Positions 47,520 to 60,300 of a DNA stretch of 64,000 nucleotides are shown here, piece by piece. Position 1 is the stretch's first letter. Each line of letters opens with the position of its first letter. The stretch is from Myrica gale. Taxonomy: Eukaryota; Streptophyta; Magnoliopsida; Fagales; Myricaceae. The position numbers were made by a program, and so were the translations under genes. The stretch covers positions 21,645,001 through 21,709,000 of the forward strand of contig OZ005610.1 in assembly GCA_963930655.1 (NCBI GenBank), in the 5' to 3' direction. The notes below the pieces were generated by a model. It worked only from the letters and a program-made list of their open reading frames with translations, was not told the DNA's origin and searched no databases.

Positions 47520-49165
47520 TGGTCTCTGGAGCTTCCATGATAAGTAAATCATGTTTTGAGGTAAGGTCTGCAATCAAGGTTTTCTTTACTTTATCTGACA
47601 CTACAAACTGTGCTCTTCGTTGATAGCGTTCATGAATGAAGAGTTTGAAAACAGGTTGGTTCAGGTGTTGGTTTGGTTGGCATTTGTCTTGCACATGTTA
47701 GAGCCTCAAAGGTATTCTATCCAATATCCAACTCTGTTCACAATACAAGTTAGAAAAGCATCTTCTTTTACAACCGTTTGAGGTCTTTTGTAAACATCCT
47801 CTGATTTGCGAATGTCAAAAGTGCCTAAAAGTTTAAATAGTTCCCCTGCAAAGCACATCAGTTACTCATGGCAAAACTATAAAACAGGGTTTTTGCCAAG
47901 GTTGTTTGTCTCTCAAAGTGCCGAGAGTTGTTTTAACTTCTTCTTTTTTTCTATTGTTTGTTTTTCTGTCTTTGTCATCAACAATGCCTCTTAACTAGAC
48001 AAAGACACTATCCAAACATTCTGCGTTGTTGATCACCCCTTGGAATTCTGTGTTCAATACAGGTGATATTAAGTGATGGTGACCTGTCTACTTTAATGAA
48101 CATAAAGCTCAATTTAGAGTCCAACAACTTGAGAGTTAAAACGGATACACCAGAAAGAACCACTGAAGGTCCAAATATGGTGAGTCCTGATAATGACAAA
48201 TGAAATGGCTTATGATATTGATGGTGTTGACCACATAATGAAGGAACCTATAGCAGTTGTGAGCTGAAACAAATTGAAAATATTAGGTAAAGTGCATTCA
48301 TCTGCCATGGGAATCTGCATCAGAAATTGAGCTCCAAGACTTGAAGCCGGATGTTGTGTGAGTACTCTTAACTCAATTATCTGTGCTTCCAGTGACTATG
48401 CAGAGTATCTTAATTTTGAGCTTATGTTTCCAATTTCTTTGCCCTTCTGAAATCAAAGGCAATTCAATTCAATGTTTATGTTTAGGGAATGCTTTAGGTC
48501 CTATGCTCCATTAGTTGGAATTTTGGATCCATGAAGGGCAACCAAAGCATGGAACTCTCCACTTCTGTTTGTCACTTCTTTCGTCACTGAAATTCTGTTC
48601 TTTGTTGTTCTTCAGTTTGGGTGCGGACATTATATACAATCCACTATGCCTCCCGCATCTTGTTTGAGTACTTGCCATTCTTTTGAACCAGAAGAAATCA
48701 TACTCCCAGAAGCAGAATGCTAGTGGTCAGGGCTGCTTGTCAGATGGTAAACCTATTCTTAGTAGATGCTGTGGTCCAAATCATGGAAATGCTGATGACA
48801 AAGATGACAAATCGGATGGTAGAGTCAATGGTGCTAATCAAGGGAATGGGAACGCTAATGGTGATGGTAGAGTCAATGGTGCTAATCGAGTGAATGGGAA
48901 CGCTAATGGTGATGGATTTGGTGCTTGTGGAGGCAAAATAAATTGTGATGGCATTTCAAATTTTGGGTCAGGGGAAGGACAAGTGGCTTACATTGCTTTT
49001 GTTATTCGCAATGCTGACACATTCAATCAGTTTGTTTCTCTGGTAGACCAAGCTAACATTGGTATCACAGACCTAACTGAAACTCACAAGCCCGTCAATT
49101 TGCTTCCTTACATGCATTCATATGATAGGTCTAGTGTCCGACTTCTTGTTCTCAAATATAAGTAG
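47520..49165 (+). pseudogene. FAM86-type (EEF2KMT-like) protein-lysine methyltransferase, 5'-truncated and interrupted
   Basis: Exon-like pieces keep correct borders: ..-47560 (SKSCFE), 47655-47711 (VGSGVGLVGICLAHVRASK, the SAM-binding motif I), 48063-48179 (VILSDGDLSTLMNIKLNLES), 48287-48357 (HLPWESASEIELQDLKPDV) and 48616-49165 (LGADIIYNPLCLPHLV, then VLAILLNQKKS, later VAYIAFVIRNADTFNQF and NLLPYMHSYDRSS). This is the catalytic half of plant FAM86-like methyltransferases, whose relatives methylate elongation factor 2. The N-terminal half is absent. In the last exon the family Arg codon after PHLV is TGA (48665-48667), a CGA-to-TGA change. The C-terminal part has an Asn/Gly/Asp-rich insert with a 51-base tandem repeat (gatggtagagtcaatggtgc, around 48815-48915). 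Probably a pseudogene; annotation of a short protein starting inside the last exon would be misleading. Confidence 0.8.
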
Positions 49166-49197
49166 ATTTGCGAGGTTCCATGCTGTTTTGTCACATT

Positions 49198-49248
49198 GAC
49201 ATTGTGGTCTCGGTTATTTATCAAAAAAAAAAAAGACATTGTGGTCTC
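49198..49248 (+). repeat. Micro-retroposon: 14-bp target duplication around 11 bases plus A12
   Basis: gacattgtggtctc occurs at 49198-49211 and 49235-49248. Between them are ggttatttatc and exactly twelve A. The body resembles the end of the LINE at 58551-59164 (cttacttataaaaaaaaa). The arrangement is that of a target-primed reverse transcription event that stopped almost at once. Confidence 0.7.
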
Positions 49249-49645
49249 TGTTTTGGCTTGTTCCCAATGAAAAGAGACCCTTGAGTTCTGATTTGTAATT
49301 TTCTTTTAAACCATCAGCTATCAATGTTCTGACGATAACCCAAGATCAAGGTATTTGTTTTTTGTTTTTGTTTCTGTTTTTTCTCTCTAAGCCAAGATAT
49401 TGCATTGGTATATAAGTTCTCTGTCTTTTTCTTCGCTTATATTTGTTTTCTGGCAAAACAGAACTCTTACTAGTAATTAAATAGCAGAGTACTTTTTTTT
49501 TCTAATAAAATAGCAGAATACAAGTTGTGAGGGCTGTAGGCCTGCGACTTATCGGACATACGTGTATTATATAACCCCTTAAACTTGCGCGCCTGTTGTG
49601 GCTTTTGATTCGTAGAGTGCCCCACCACGACGAGATAGCTGTGGG

Positions 49646-50079
49646 TAAGGCTGAATACAATCGAACCGCAATTGTATCGGACCACAAAATTAGATTCGAC
49701 CAGATTTAAAAAATTGGCTATATCCGGTTTGGTCCTGTCCAGGATTTTTTGGGAAACGGTATGAACCAGGCCGAACCGAATATATTTATATAAATAATAT
49801 ATATATATATATATTTAATTTTTTAATACAAACTTAAAATTTTTATGTTAAATATCTCAGACTCTTAACAATATTAATCGAACACGTGAAATGCCTAAGT
49901 GGTTAAGCTACAAATTTCTTCCATTTAGCACGCAGGTTCGAATCCTCGCGTATGGAGTTCAACTCCTGCCGGATGCATTATTTTTAATATAAAAAATGCA
50001 TCCGGTCTAGACCACTTATAAGTGATCCTGTCTGGTCCTTAAATTTAGGCACAACCGGATTTTCGGTTGTACAACCCTA
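49646..50079. repeat. hAT-like MITE with an internal tRNA-like promoter
   Basis: Starts TAAGGCTGAATACAATCG and ends ggttgtacaaccctaa, matching the 15171-15500 family, with a near target duplication (ctgtggg before, ctgtggc after). Inside lie tccggtttggtcc dyads, an AT-rich core, a tRNA-like segment (49875-49950) and the hairpin ccggatgcatt/aatgcatccgg (about 49970-50012). Non-coding. Confidence 0.6.
49886..49948 (+). promoter_or_regulatory. tRNA-like RNA polymerase III internal promoter (A and B boxes)
   Basis: atgcctaagtggttaagc fits the A-box consensus TRGCNNAGYNGG and, about 35 bases on, ggttcgaatcc is a perfect B box. Flanks do not fold into a full tRNA cloverleaf by eye, so this is a tRNA-derived remnant such as a SINE head and not a tRNA gene. 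Confidence 0.55.
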
Positions 50080-51351
50080 ACTGTGGCCCTCGGGCTCAAT
50101 TACGACTGCATTTTGAATAGGGGTTCTGAATGAAGTTTGTGAAAAAAAAGGTTTTATATTTACGGTTGTCGCTCAAATAATTGTACCAATTGAACGTGAA
50201 AATAAATATGAAACATGGGATTTAAGGGAACGTGAAACTTTAGACAAAAAAAGAAATTTAGTAATAAAGAGGAAAATATATTAGAAGAAGAAGAGTACAG
50301 AAGACTAAGCGAGAAGAAGAAAGAATATATTATAATATAGATTCCACATTACATTAAAAAACATTTATAAGACTATTACGAATGAAGATAATTATGAAAA
50401 AATACTTTTAAATTTTGTGGTCTGAATTATCTAGTAAGCATAATTCAAGTTCTCTTATAACAAATGAAAAAAATTAAAATTAAAATGCTACTCCTACATT
50501 TCCTTTTGTATTATTTTACAATTATTCTATTTGAGGAACTAATACGATGGTCAAGTAATTAATATATAATGATCACTAGTCTCCCAAAATTATCATAAGC
50601 TTGTTAATTACGAGCTCAAAAACTATATTTAGGTGTCTATAGACATTTTATAACTATTTTGTTATTTTGAAATCTTAAACTATAAGTTTTTTTATTAAGA
50701 GAAAATAATCTATAACATAGATACCGGTTCAACCTTTTTTATTTTATTCTTGAGATACGGTTCAACAATATTTCCTAAGATCTTATATTATAATGATGAT
50801 TTTTTTAGCATCTTAAAATTGCTAAATGCCTATTTTAACTTTTTTTAATCAAAACTTCATTTTATTCCAACACAAAACAAAGTAACAAGAAAACACCACA
50901 CGAAGGAGGATCAATCCCAATAAACAACCTAATATAGATTAAAAAAAGGTCAGAATCATGAAAATTGCACACCAAATTAAATTTAGTGGCAGCCCAACGA
51001 GTAAGATGATGTGCCAACTCATATTCATCTATATAAGTATGAATACCCATTTTAACTCTATTCAGACCATTAAAGATTTCTAAGAACTTTGACACCAATA
51101 GTTTATGTAAAAAAAAACTTTACTTTATTAATTTTTGTGTGGTTATTTGGTTTTATCTTCTTATTTATTTTTTGTCAATTTTAGATGATCGGAGAGGACA
51201 CCGGGATTCATGCTGGCACTGTACGGCATACGACACAGTCGCACAGATAAAGAAAGCGTCTTCGATAATAGAGTGAAAATATATTTTGCTATTCGAAGCT
51301 GCATTTCGTTCACAAAAGTTGACTTGAGCAGAAACGTACTCTCATCGAGAA
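50080..51351. other. AT-rich intergenic DNA and probable leader of the aminotransferase-like gene
   Basis: No coding exon was seen before ATG 51352. The last 170 bases are less AT-rich and are the likely 5' UTR. Nothing else was recognised. Confidence 0.4.
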
Positions 51352-54300
51352 ATGAGTCAGCAAAAGGAAGAGTTGGAGGTGGAGGTGATCCACTCATGGT
51401 CCGCTCCAAGATCGATCAGCACCGGTCTCATGTATTCCTTTGCTCAGGTTTCTTTCTCTCACGTTTTGTTGGTTAACTCTCTGATTGGTTGCTTAGAAAC
51501 GAAGCGAAAAGGAAAGGAAAAGAAAGAAGCGGCTTGGAAGTCAACTGAATTTCTTGTCTAGTTATCTTATTGTTTAGTGGGAAGGTGGGGTGATTTTTCA
51601 TTAATGGGTTTTTCGTGACAATGCCTTCTCTCAACTTTCCACCTGATCCTAGGTGAACTTTTTATCTACGTCAATATTTTATTCGCTACGAAATGATGAA
51701 TGGTTGATGCTACTCGTTTCCAAAAGAACTCTTGTCCAAACAACTGAGTTTAGTTGGTTCTTTTGTTTACGGGTCGTTGTTTCCAATTACATCTTAGCCT
51801 TGTGCACTTCACAATTGGGTTTGGCATCCTTTTGAAGCTTGGTGGCGCTTTATTGGTCATTTCGCACTTGATGCTTTATTTGTGTAGCATAATAGAACTT
51901 ACTTTGAGGAGGTACTCACTCTTCAAAAAAGGGAAACAAAGCTTTGGTGTTTTCTTATTACAAATCTTTCTTTCTGATATCTGGACTCCGCATTGTTGGG
52001 AAAAGTACTTTCTGAAAAAAATTCAGGCCTTAATTTATTCTCATGCAAAATGGATCATTGCGAATGTGATGCACATCATTTGCAGGGTGACTGTCATTAA
52101 ATTTACGTTTGAAGAATCTGGGTTAATTCCAAGAGATTTATAACATCTTTCTCAGGAGCTTGGCTCTGATACCATGAGAATCTACCCCTCATCCCAAAAG
52201 CTTAAGCTGATAGGTAGAGGAAGATTTGAATTATATTCTCTAACACTTACTTGTCTGTAATTGAAATTGTGTATTATATTTCAAAGAAAAACCACTGCTG
52301 AACTTTTTTTTTTCCCAAAATCTCTGTTGTGCTTTGATGTCGCAGTTTTTCTTCGTTTTTTCTGGTTATTCGTCTTTTTCCCGATTGAGGAAAATGGCTA
52401 TGGTATTGCCTTGTGATCACATCTTTTTCTCAGTGTCTTTTGGATCCTGAGAAGTAGCTGACATTTTGTAGTTTTGGTTTTTACGTGCTGAAAAAAGTGT
52501 CTTATATTTTCTTCTCAGTCATGTACTCATTTCTGGTTTCATTTGGTGCTTTATTTAAGAGAGATGACATGGAAGTGCTCGATGAACCCCTCTATGCAAA
52601 TTTTCTACGGGTTACCGGTATGGATAGGCCCTACAGGGAGGAACTGTTCTCCAGAATGGTATGTGACTACAATAATCTGCATTTGTTCAACTACAGGAGG
52701 TTTTCGTGCGATTGCATTCTTTCTGACATGTCATATTTGGCTACATTAAAGAGTAAAGTTTGACTAACATGAGGGATATAAAAACTAGGATCAAGATAAA
52801 ATGACAAGGCAAAGAGAAGGAAAACAAAAAAGAACATAAATTTTAAGATTTATGCAATTCAGCAGATGGTGCTACATCTTCGCACTTTTCTGAATTAAAA
52901 TTGCGTTCCTTGTGTGTAACATATCACTGACCAAGAAATCCAAAATAATATTTCATGAAAAAGAGTGCATGCAGAAAAAGGTGCCCCCCACCCCCACCAC
53001 ACCCACAACCAATGGCAAGCTTAAGTCTTATTTCTCCACATGAAATCCGTTTAGTTGAAATTTCAAATACAGGACAAACCCTGCCGATAGAAGAGTTTTT
53101 CCTCATCTTTCAAAAATCAAAACTAAAGGTGAGATTGTGTGATTTGGTTGTCGGAAATCATAATCTATGGCAGCTCTGCCTTTATCTCTGTTGGTTGCTA
53201 CCTATCATTTCTATGCACTTTGATAATTGACATGTTGCACCTTTATATCATACATTCAGGTGACCCTCAATTTCTTTATACTCTTGAATGGTGCAATTCT
53301 ATTCTCATTATGTATCATGTTATTTGTTCACTTGGATGAACTAAAGTTCAAGTTCTTTGATTGGAGTAGGACTCAGATGGAAATAAGGCTGTCACAGAAG
53401 TCATCTATGGTCCAGGAGGAAAGAAGTATCGATATTGTAAGGTAGAAAACAAGCTTTTCCAAGTTAGAATGCATGTATAAACAGTATTTTGATGATATTC
53501 CTTTCTTTGTTGTTTTAAAGTTGCTATTTGGGTCAGTTAGTAATTGTCCACAGCAATAGTATACTTGTTAATAATTACTATTCATAGTTTTCTAGAAATG
53601 ATAATCTCTTGTAATAATTTGACAAGGTTCTTGTTTTGATTTTACTTCCTTGTTTTAGAATGCGCAAAAGCTATCCACAAAAAGAAAACAAAAAATCTCT
53701 TATAGTTGACAATCTTAACTTTTCTAATGTATTATGCAGTTATCAGATTGCTAATAACAAGATCAGTATGCAAGACACAATCCTGAAATTTCTCAAATTT
53801 CTCTTGAAATTCTACATATATATGTGTAGATATATGTATTTTTAGCCATAGTAATGTGGGACAGCACGCACAAGATGTTTCTAGATTTAGTTGATAACAG
53901 TCTTTAAGGGAAAGACTGTGTTGTGAAGTTTCAAGATTTCAGGGTTTTGGAAACTACTGGCAGAATATCTGAGAACAAACTGTTTAAGGGTTATAGCTGG
54001 AAATGGTCTGGGTTTCATGGGGAAAAGGCTGTGAATCGGGAGAGAATTTGGCGTTTGCAGTTGATTAACAAATGGAATGAGGTTCGGAGTTGAATGTGGT
54101 GGAGAAAGGGTAAAATCAGGGTCTGTTCTGGAGGCAGCGAAATGAACTAGAGAATAGTAAATTGAATTCCTGGGTCGTTTGATGGATGAAGGATTTTGAG
54201 TTTTTACTGGTTGGATTTTAGGGAAAGAATTGGCATAGAAGATGATGCACTCTTTGTTGGAAATTGATGGAAAATTGTTGGAAACCAAAAAGAAAATTGG

Positions 54301-57300
54301 AAGAGGATGGAGAAGATAGAGCCAAGCATCACATCTTGGTTCCTTCCTTAGCACATTCTGAACGACTGGTAGTTTGGGGGTTCGATAGATTTCGAGGGAT
54401 AAAGAAGTGCTAAAAATTTCATACAAAAGAGAATAAAAGGCTCAATAACGTTAGAAACCCATAATATAATGGAATGGAGCCAGCTATATCTACACCTGCA
54501 AAGATTAATATTAGATTTTTGTTTACTTTTGTCATTAATCTTAAACTTCTTCAAGATTTTTCCTGCTTGCGCTCCTAGAATACATAAATTTCGAATCGAT
54601 GATCTCATAATATTATTACTTTCACCTTCTACAGCATATTGCAAAACAGCGGCTATCTGGTTTGCCGAGTGATTTGTTGAAGAAAGGAAAGCACTTTATA
54701 TTGATACGAAATCCCCTCGACATTTTGGTAAGATACTTGTGCAATTTATTTCCTTTTCATTTGCCTCACAATCTGCTTCTTTCGTAAGCAAATAATCCCT
54801 TTGATCACTATAAATTTGTCTCTCTAAATATCTCCATGCTATCCATTTGTTAATCTATTGATTTGATCAATTTGGTCCTCACCTTTCAGACTGGGGTTAT
54901 CCTTCCATCAGCATACACGCTGCTGTTAAGTGACCATATGGGTGTCCAATTCAATTTTTTGTATAGTCATTCAAAATTTGTTTCCCTGGTAAAATATAGA
55001 AGGCAGATTGTGCATGGTAAATTGTTGCATCAATGGCACCACCATCGGGTGGACAGCAAAATGATACTTTCCAAAACCATCACCGCATCTGATGCACAGT
55101 AGACAGACATTCAAGGTTTTGTACTCTCTTTTCGTGCTCTCTCCAAAAACTTTCTCCCTAAAACTTTCTGTCACTTGTTTAGAAAAGTTTCAGTTTCTTC
55201 AATTTTGTTTGAGATGGCATCCTTTGAGTAGATGATTATGGTGACTGGTGGGGCCAGGCTTAATGGCTTTCACTCTATGGTTATCAATATGGCTAATTTC
55301 ATTTGAACGCTTCACCATGGGATATGGTTGAAAGAAAGAGCCAAGGTTGGTTTCAGTTTACAAGCCCAGATGAGGTCGAGCTACAGAGTAGGATTGGACT
55401 TATCTTGGATTTCCATGTAAGAAAGAGCTCCCTCAGCTGGATTTGGATCCACGCAATCAAAGCATGGAATTCTGTATGTGTAGCTTTGTTAAGGATAGAA
55501 TTGACGAACTTTTTACCAACTTCTAGTTTAAGGACAAGGCACTTTCGCGTGTTCAGGCAAGAGATCATGCAATGTATACATTGCACTTTTTTTTTCATAA
55601 AGAATCAATTACTGGAAATGCAAAGGCAAAGATTAAAAAAAGAAGAAGAGAGAGGAACTCAAATTCCGAGTAAGAAAGTTCTAATTTTCAGTGCCATTGG
55701 GTGATGGCTGTTCTTTTTCTCTATTTTTTCTTATATCATTATTATCTTGTCCAAACTTTGACACTTGTAAGAAATGGTAGTGCTTTTATGAGTATGTAAT
55801 AGTACAAGTGAACTCGGCACCAATGGCAATTTGGCACCAGTGAACTCGGCCTTGCAAATCACCAAAACCTCCAAGGATGCCATTTCAAACCAAAACTAAA
55901 GACACTGAAAGTTTTCGTGATAATGTGACTCAAGTTTGAGAAAGGAAAAATATGAATCATAAGGCTGCGGCCTGTGGGGGTGGGGAAGTATTAGATGTCC
56001 TTTTTATTGCGAATGGGACCTCCTATGCTATTTTTTTAAATAGAAAATTTTATTTGAAAACATTCAATTTTTTTTTGCACAGTTTTGACTACTTAATGGC
56101 ATCCCTCCTAACAGATGTTGAAGGAAAGACCACGTGGACCATGATCTGAACTATTGGCACCACTTGACCAAATTGAAAAAAAAAAGTCAGACCAAATTGA
56201 TTGCTCATGCAAGCCTTGAGGGACCACTTTGTAGCTTAGCCTATAATCCAGGCTCTTTGTTGAGTGGATCAATCATTGCATACAATGTTTTAAACCCTTC
56301 AACAATGGGGCTCTTGACACTTTGCTCCACAAACTATTACGTTTGAGATATTTCATTCACCAACTATTGATTTTGGTCACTTTGCAGATGTCGGTTCATT
56401 AATCCGTCAATTTGGACAGAAAATAACGCATGTCTGCCATCTTTTTTGGCAAATAAAATGAAACTTTTATCCCACATAATATAAAAGCTGAAAAGAATGA
56501 CCTAAGAGCAGCAATTTTTTGTTGGATTTTATTTTATGTGGGGGTAAAATTGTGTTTTCACCTGCCTACAAACCTAATGGTAGTCATGTGGCTCTTCTCC
56601 TTTCAAATTGACGGAATAATGAACTAAAGGGTGCATAGTGTGTAAATCAATCATTGGTGAATAAAATATCTCAAATGTGTTAATTTGGGATGCAAAGTAT
56701 CAAGACTCTGATAGTTGGAGGGTGCAAAGTGTATTTATTCCAATTTTTTTTCTCCCAATATTGACTTATAGATTTTACTAGTAATAGTTTGTTATTTCTG
56801 GTTTTGGTAATCCCTTCTGCAATAGACTGACATTTTCTGTATGTTCTATCCGGTGGTTGTTTCAGCCATCCTTCGACAGGGTTGTGCCTTCGTCCTTTCA
56901 TGAGTTAGGTTTTGCAGATCTAGTCTCTGTATACAATGATCTCCGTGAGTTGGGCAGTGCTCCACCTATCATTGACGCAGCAGATCTTCAGCAAGATCCT
57001 GAGGTGTTATAGCTATCTATTATGCACGATTTCTCTGCAAAAAGTGTGAACATGAGTGCATTTGCTATTATATTTTACTTGTTCTATGAATTCTGTGAGT
57101 GCTGTTCTAAGTTATTATCAAAATGGTGCCCTGGCAAAACGTATGCGTACACATTTGACTGTGCTCATGCTTAAACAAGATCAATGTTGGTTGTCAAGCT
57201 TTTGGTAAATTCAACTTTGGCTCTGAGTGATAAAAGAATCATATACATAATATCTTCAGGTGATAGCTGACTTGATTGCATCTCTTGTTATTGCTCCAAG

Positions 57301-60300
57301 GATGACCAGTGAGTAAAACAAGTACTTGTTACTTGTGTCATTACTGAATCGAAGTTACTGGATGCGGAAGACCACAGCATAACACTTGTGATACTTATTT
57401 GAGTGGTAGAGATCTCTGTTGAAAGAATTTGTAAGTTATTTGAGTGTTGTAGGTGAATAATCTGGATTAAGTCTAGGAAATGAAACGACAGGGATTTTTA
57501 TAAAAGGATGAGCATATATGTCTTCTAATGTGGTTTGACTCATCAGCTTGGTTTGGCATTGTTTCCTATGATACTTGGAGTAATTTAATTTTTTGACTTG
57601 CCTGGTCCCTTGCTCTTTCTTTATCTCCACTTGCACACAAATTATCCGTGTAGATGTATAAACCACATAATTACAGGTTTTTGGTCATTATCCAATAGTT
57701 GCTGTTAATTTATTTGCAGAGAACAATAGCATTTACTTTTGTGTAGTGACTTGGTCAATGGTTTAGATATTTATGTTCTTATACATATCATGTAGTAATC
57801 TTATTGATGGCAGGCTACTTTACGTGGTCTTTGTGAGGAGTTGGATATTCCCTTTCAAGATTCAATGCTCAAGTATGCAAAATCTATCCCTTTGGGAGCT
57901 AATACTTTCTTCTAGTTACTTTAACGGTTTTGTGATTAAACGCACTGGTATGATAATAAGTGGGATTTTAGTGCGATAACTTAGATGGAATAAAATTAAG
58001 CAAATCAAAGCCCTATCCTTACTCTTTGTGGGTTGCTACATAACTTTTGCCTATTGTCATGGACATATCAAGGACTATCTCTTTGGCCTTCTTCTTGCCT
58101 CTATTCCTCAAGGACTATCTCTTTTCATTTTAAACATTTACATTAACTATCTTTGGGTTCCATTGGAATGCCAGTCCCTTGAAGTTGTCGTTAACTGCAT
58201 CTAGCTGGTTATGCTCACACTCTATGCCCATTTGATGTTGTTTATCCTTTCTTTCCCAGAGCTAGGTTTTGCAAATTAGTGCATGACAAGTTTGCAATCC
58301 AATCATTTTCAGATGGGAAGCTGGACCGAAACCAATAGATGGCATTTGGGCCCCATGGTGGTATAAAAGTGTACATAAATCAACATGTTTTGAACAAGCC
58401 AAAAAATATCCTGCGGTATGTGGTTTGCAGCCTATGTTTCTGCTAGTACATTTTAATGAGATTCCTGGTTGATTCTTTAGAAGTTGACAAAGATTGTTAT
58501 AGATAAAGGCAGCTAAAGCATGAATTAAGTAGACAAGATTTTAGACACTCTTTGTTGGTGGTAGCTCAGTGTCGTTCCCCTGGCGTCGGGTTTGGAGATC
58601 TAATGTCCCTACTAGGGTGTCCTTCTTTGTTTGGGAGGCTTTGCATGGTCGAATTTTGACTACGGATAATCTCAGGCGTAGAGGGATTTATGTGGTTGAG
58701 TGGTGCTATTTATGCAAGGGGGATGGAGAATCGATTCATCATGTTTTATTACATTGTTCGGTGGCAAGAGGTTTGTGGAACCATGTCTTTTCTATGGTAG
58801 ATCTTCCTTGGGTTATGCCGGAGGGGGTTGGGGATGTCTTGCTTTGTTGGGGGCGGCAGTTTAAGGATCCTAGAGCTAAGTTTATGTGGAGGATGGTTCC
58901 TTATTGCATCTGGTGGTGTCTTTGGAAGGAGCGGAATAGGCGGTGTTTTGAGGGCTCTTCTCTGTCTATGGCAAGTTTGATGGGTGGTCTGATGAGTGAA
59001 CTTTTTTTCTGGTCAAATGTGATGTTGGATGGCCCTTTTCTAGATTATCATGACTTCTTGAGCTTTTTTGTTTGTATGATGTAATTTTCTGTTCTGTTGT
59101 ATCTTCGGTACAATCTTTGTACTGTTTCTCTTTTTTAATAAAATTTCTTACTTATAAAAAAAAAACAAGATTTTAGACACTCAAAAGCTTTACGTTTTAA
59201 TGTTTATGAGTTCGTGTTCTAACTAAAAATCTTTTTCAGGCATTTCCTTTTGTTCTGTATGACTTGCTGGAGGACAGTCTACCTTTGTACAACATGCTTA
59301 GGCGCCATGTAAAGCGGAAGTCATCCATTTTAAAGTCCCCCTTGCCTCCTCCTGATCTTCCAGTTCCTGCAAATGAGAAGCTGCTTGCATGGGTTGGGGA
59401 TGAGATTTTACCCCGTGAAAGTGCAAAGGTACCTGTATAGAGGTGGTCATGTTAAGATCTGCTACTCCACATGGTTAAAATTATGATGCACAGACTTTCT
59501 AGGTTTCTCACGCAAATCGTGTTGCCTGTATAAGGTCTCTGTGTTTGACTCGGTCGTCCAAGGCGGTGATTCTGTTTGGGAGGGTCTTCGAGTCTACAGT
59601 GGGAAGATATTTAAACTTGATGAGCATTTAGACAGGTTAGTGAATGAAAAGAGAAAAGTCCAACAAAAAGTGATGCCTAGTGGTGGTACATTACTTTGGC
59701 ATAGTTCATTCATGGTCAGACTGTTCTAGCATCTAATACGTGAATGATGCTTTTGTTTTAGTCAGTTTGACAAAAAAAATGGAGTTCATTAATCCTCAAT
59801 GCAGGATAGTAATTTGAAAAGTTCAAGGCAACTATGGACAAAGTAATGTGTCTCATTGTAAGACATTGAATCCACTCGCTCTTGTGAACCCTGGTCATAA
59901 GTGGCAAAAGCCGCCGGAATCTTCATTTTTTTGTCCCTTGCTACTGTAATAGTTTTAAATTTCTTTTTGATCTTCTGCCGCAAATGATTGCTCTTTTCGG
60001 AATATAATCAATGCTTTTGGTTTATCCAGTTTTACAAATAAATTGAATTTTTTCGAGCAGGATATTATTTTGAAACGTTTGAATCAATTATGAAGAAAGT
60101 AATTAGCGTCTCATTCATTTGCTAGGCTTCCAAGAAATTTATGTTGCTATAACCAAAAGATTGGCAGTGTGCGCAGCTTGGGAAACTATAAAATCATGCA
60201 TCTTGATGTACATTTTCCTTTTTCTTTCCCTGCCCCTCTCTTTCTTCCTCTATATTCTTCTTGGACAAACTCAAATGGATATTTTCCCCTACCGCTGCAT

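Noticed and set aside
48683-49165. Independent 160-aa gene
   Set aside because: It is the part of the FAM86-like last exon after its in-frame stop, it begins at a non-ATG codon, and the same similarity continues upstream across the stop.
51352-51561. Reading exon 1 of the aminotransferase-like gene straight through as a small protein
   Set aside because: The similarity stops exactly at the CAG|GT donor after 51447 and resumes in frame at 52560.
56166-56200. gaccaaattg repeated around an A tract
   Set aside because: The A tract is next to the first copy and is followed by gtca before the second, the wrong order for a retroposon tail; chance or slippage is simpler.
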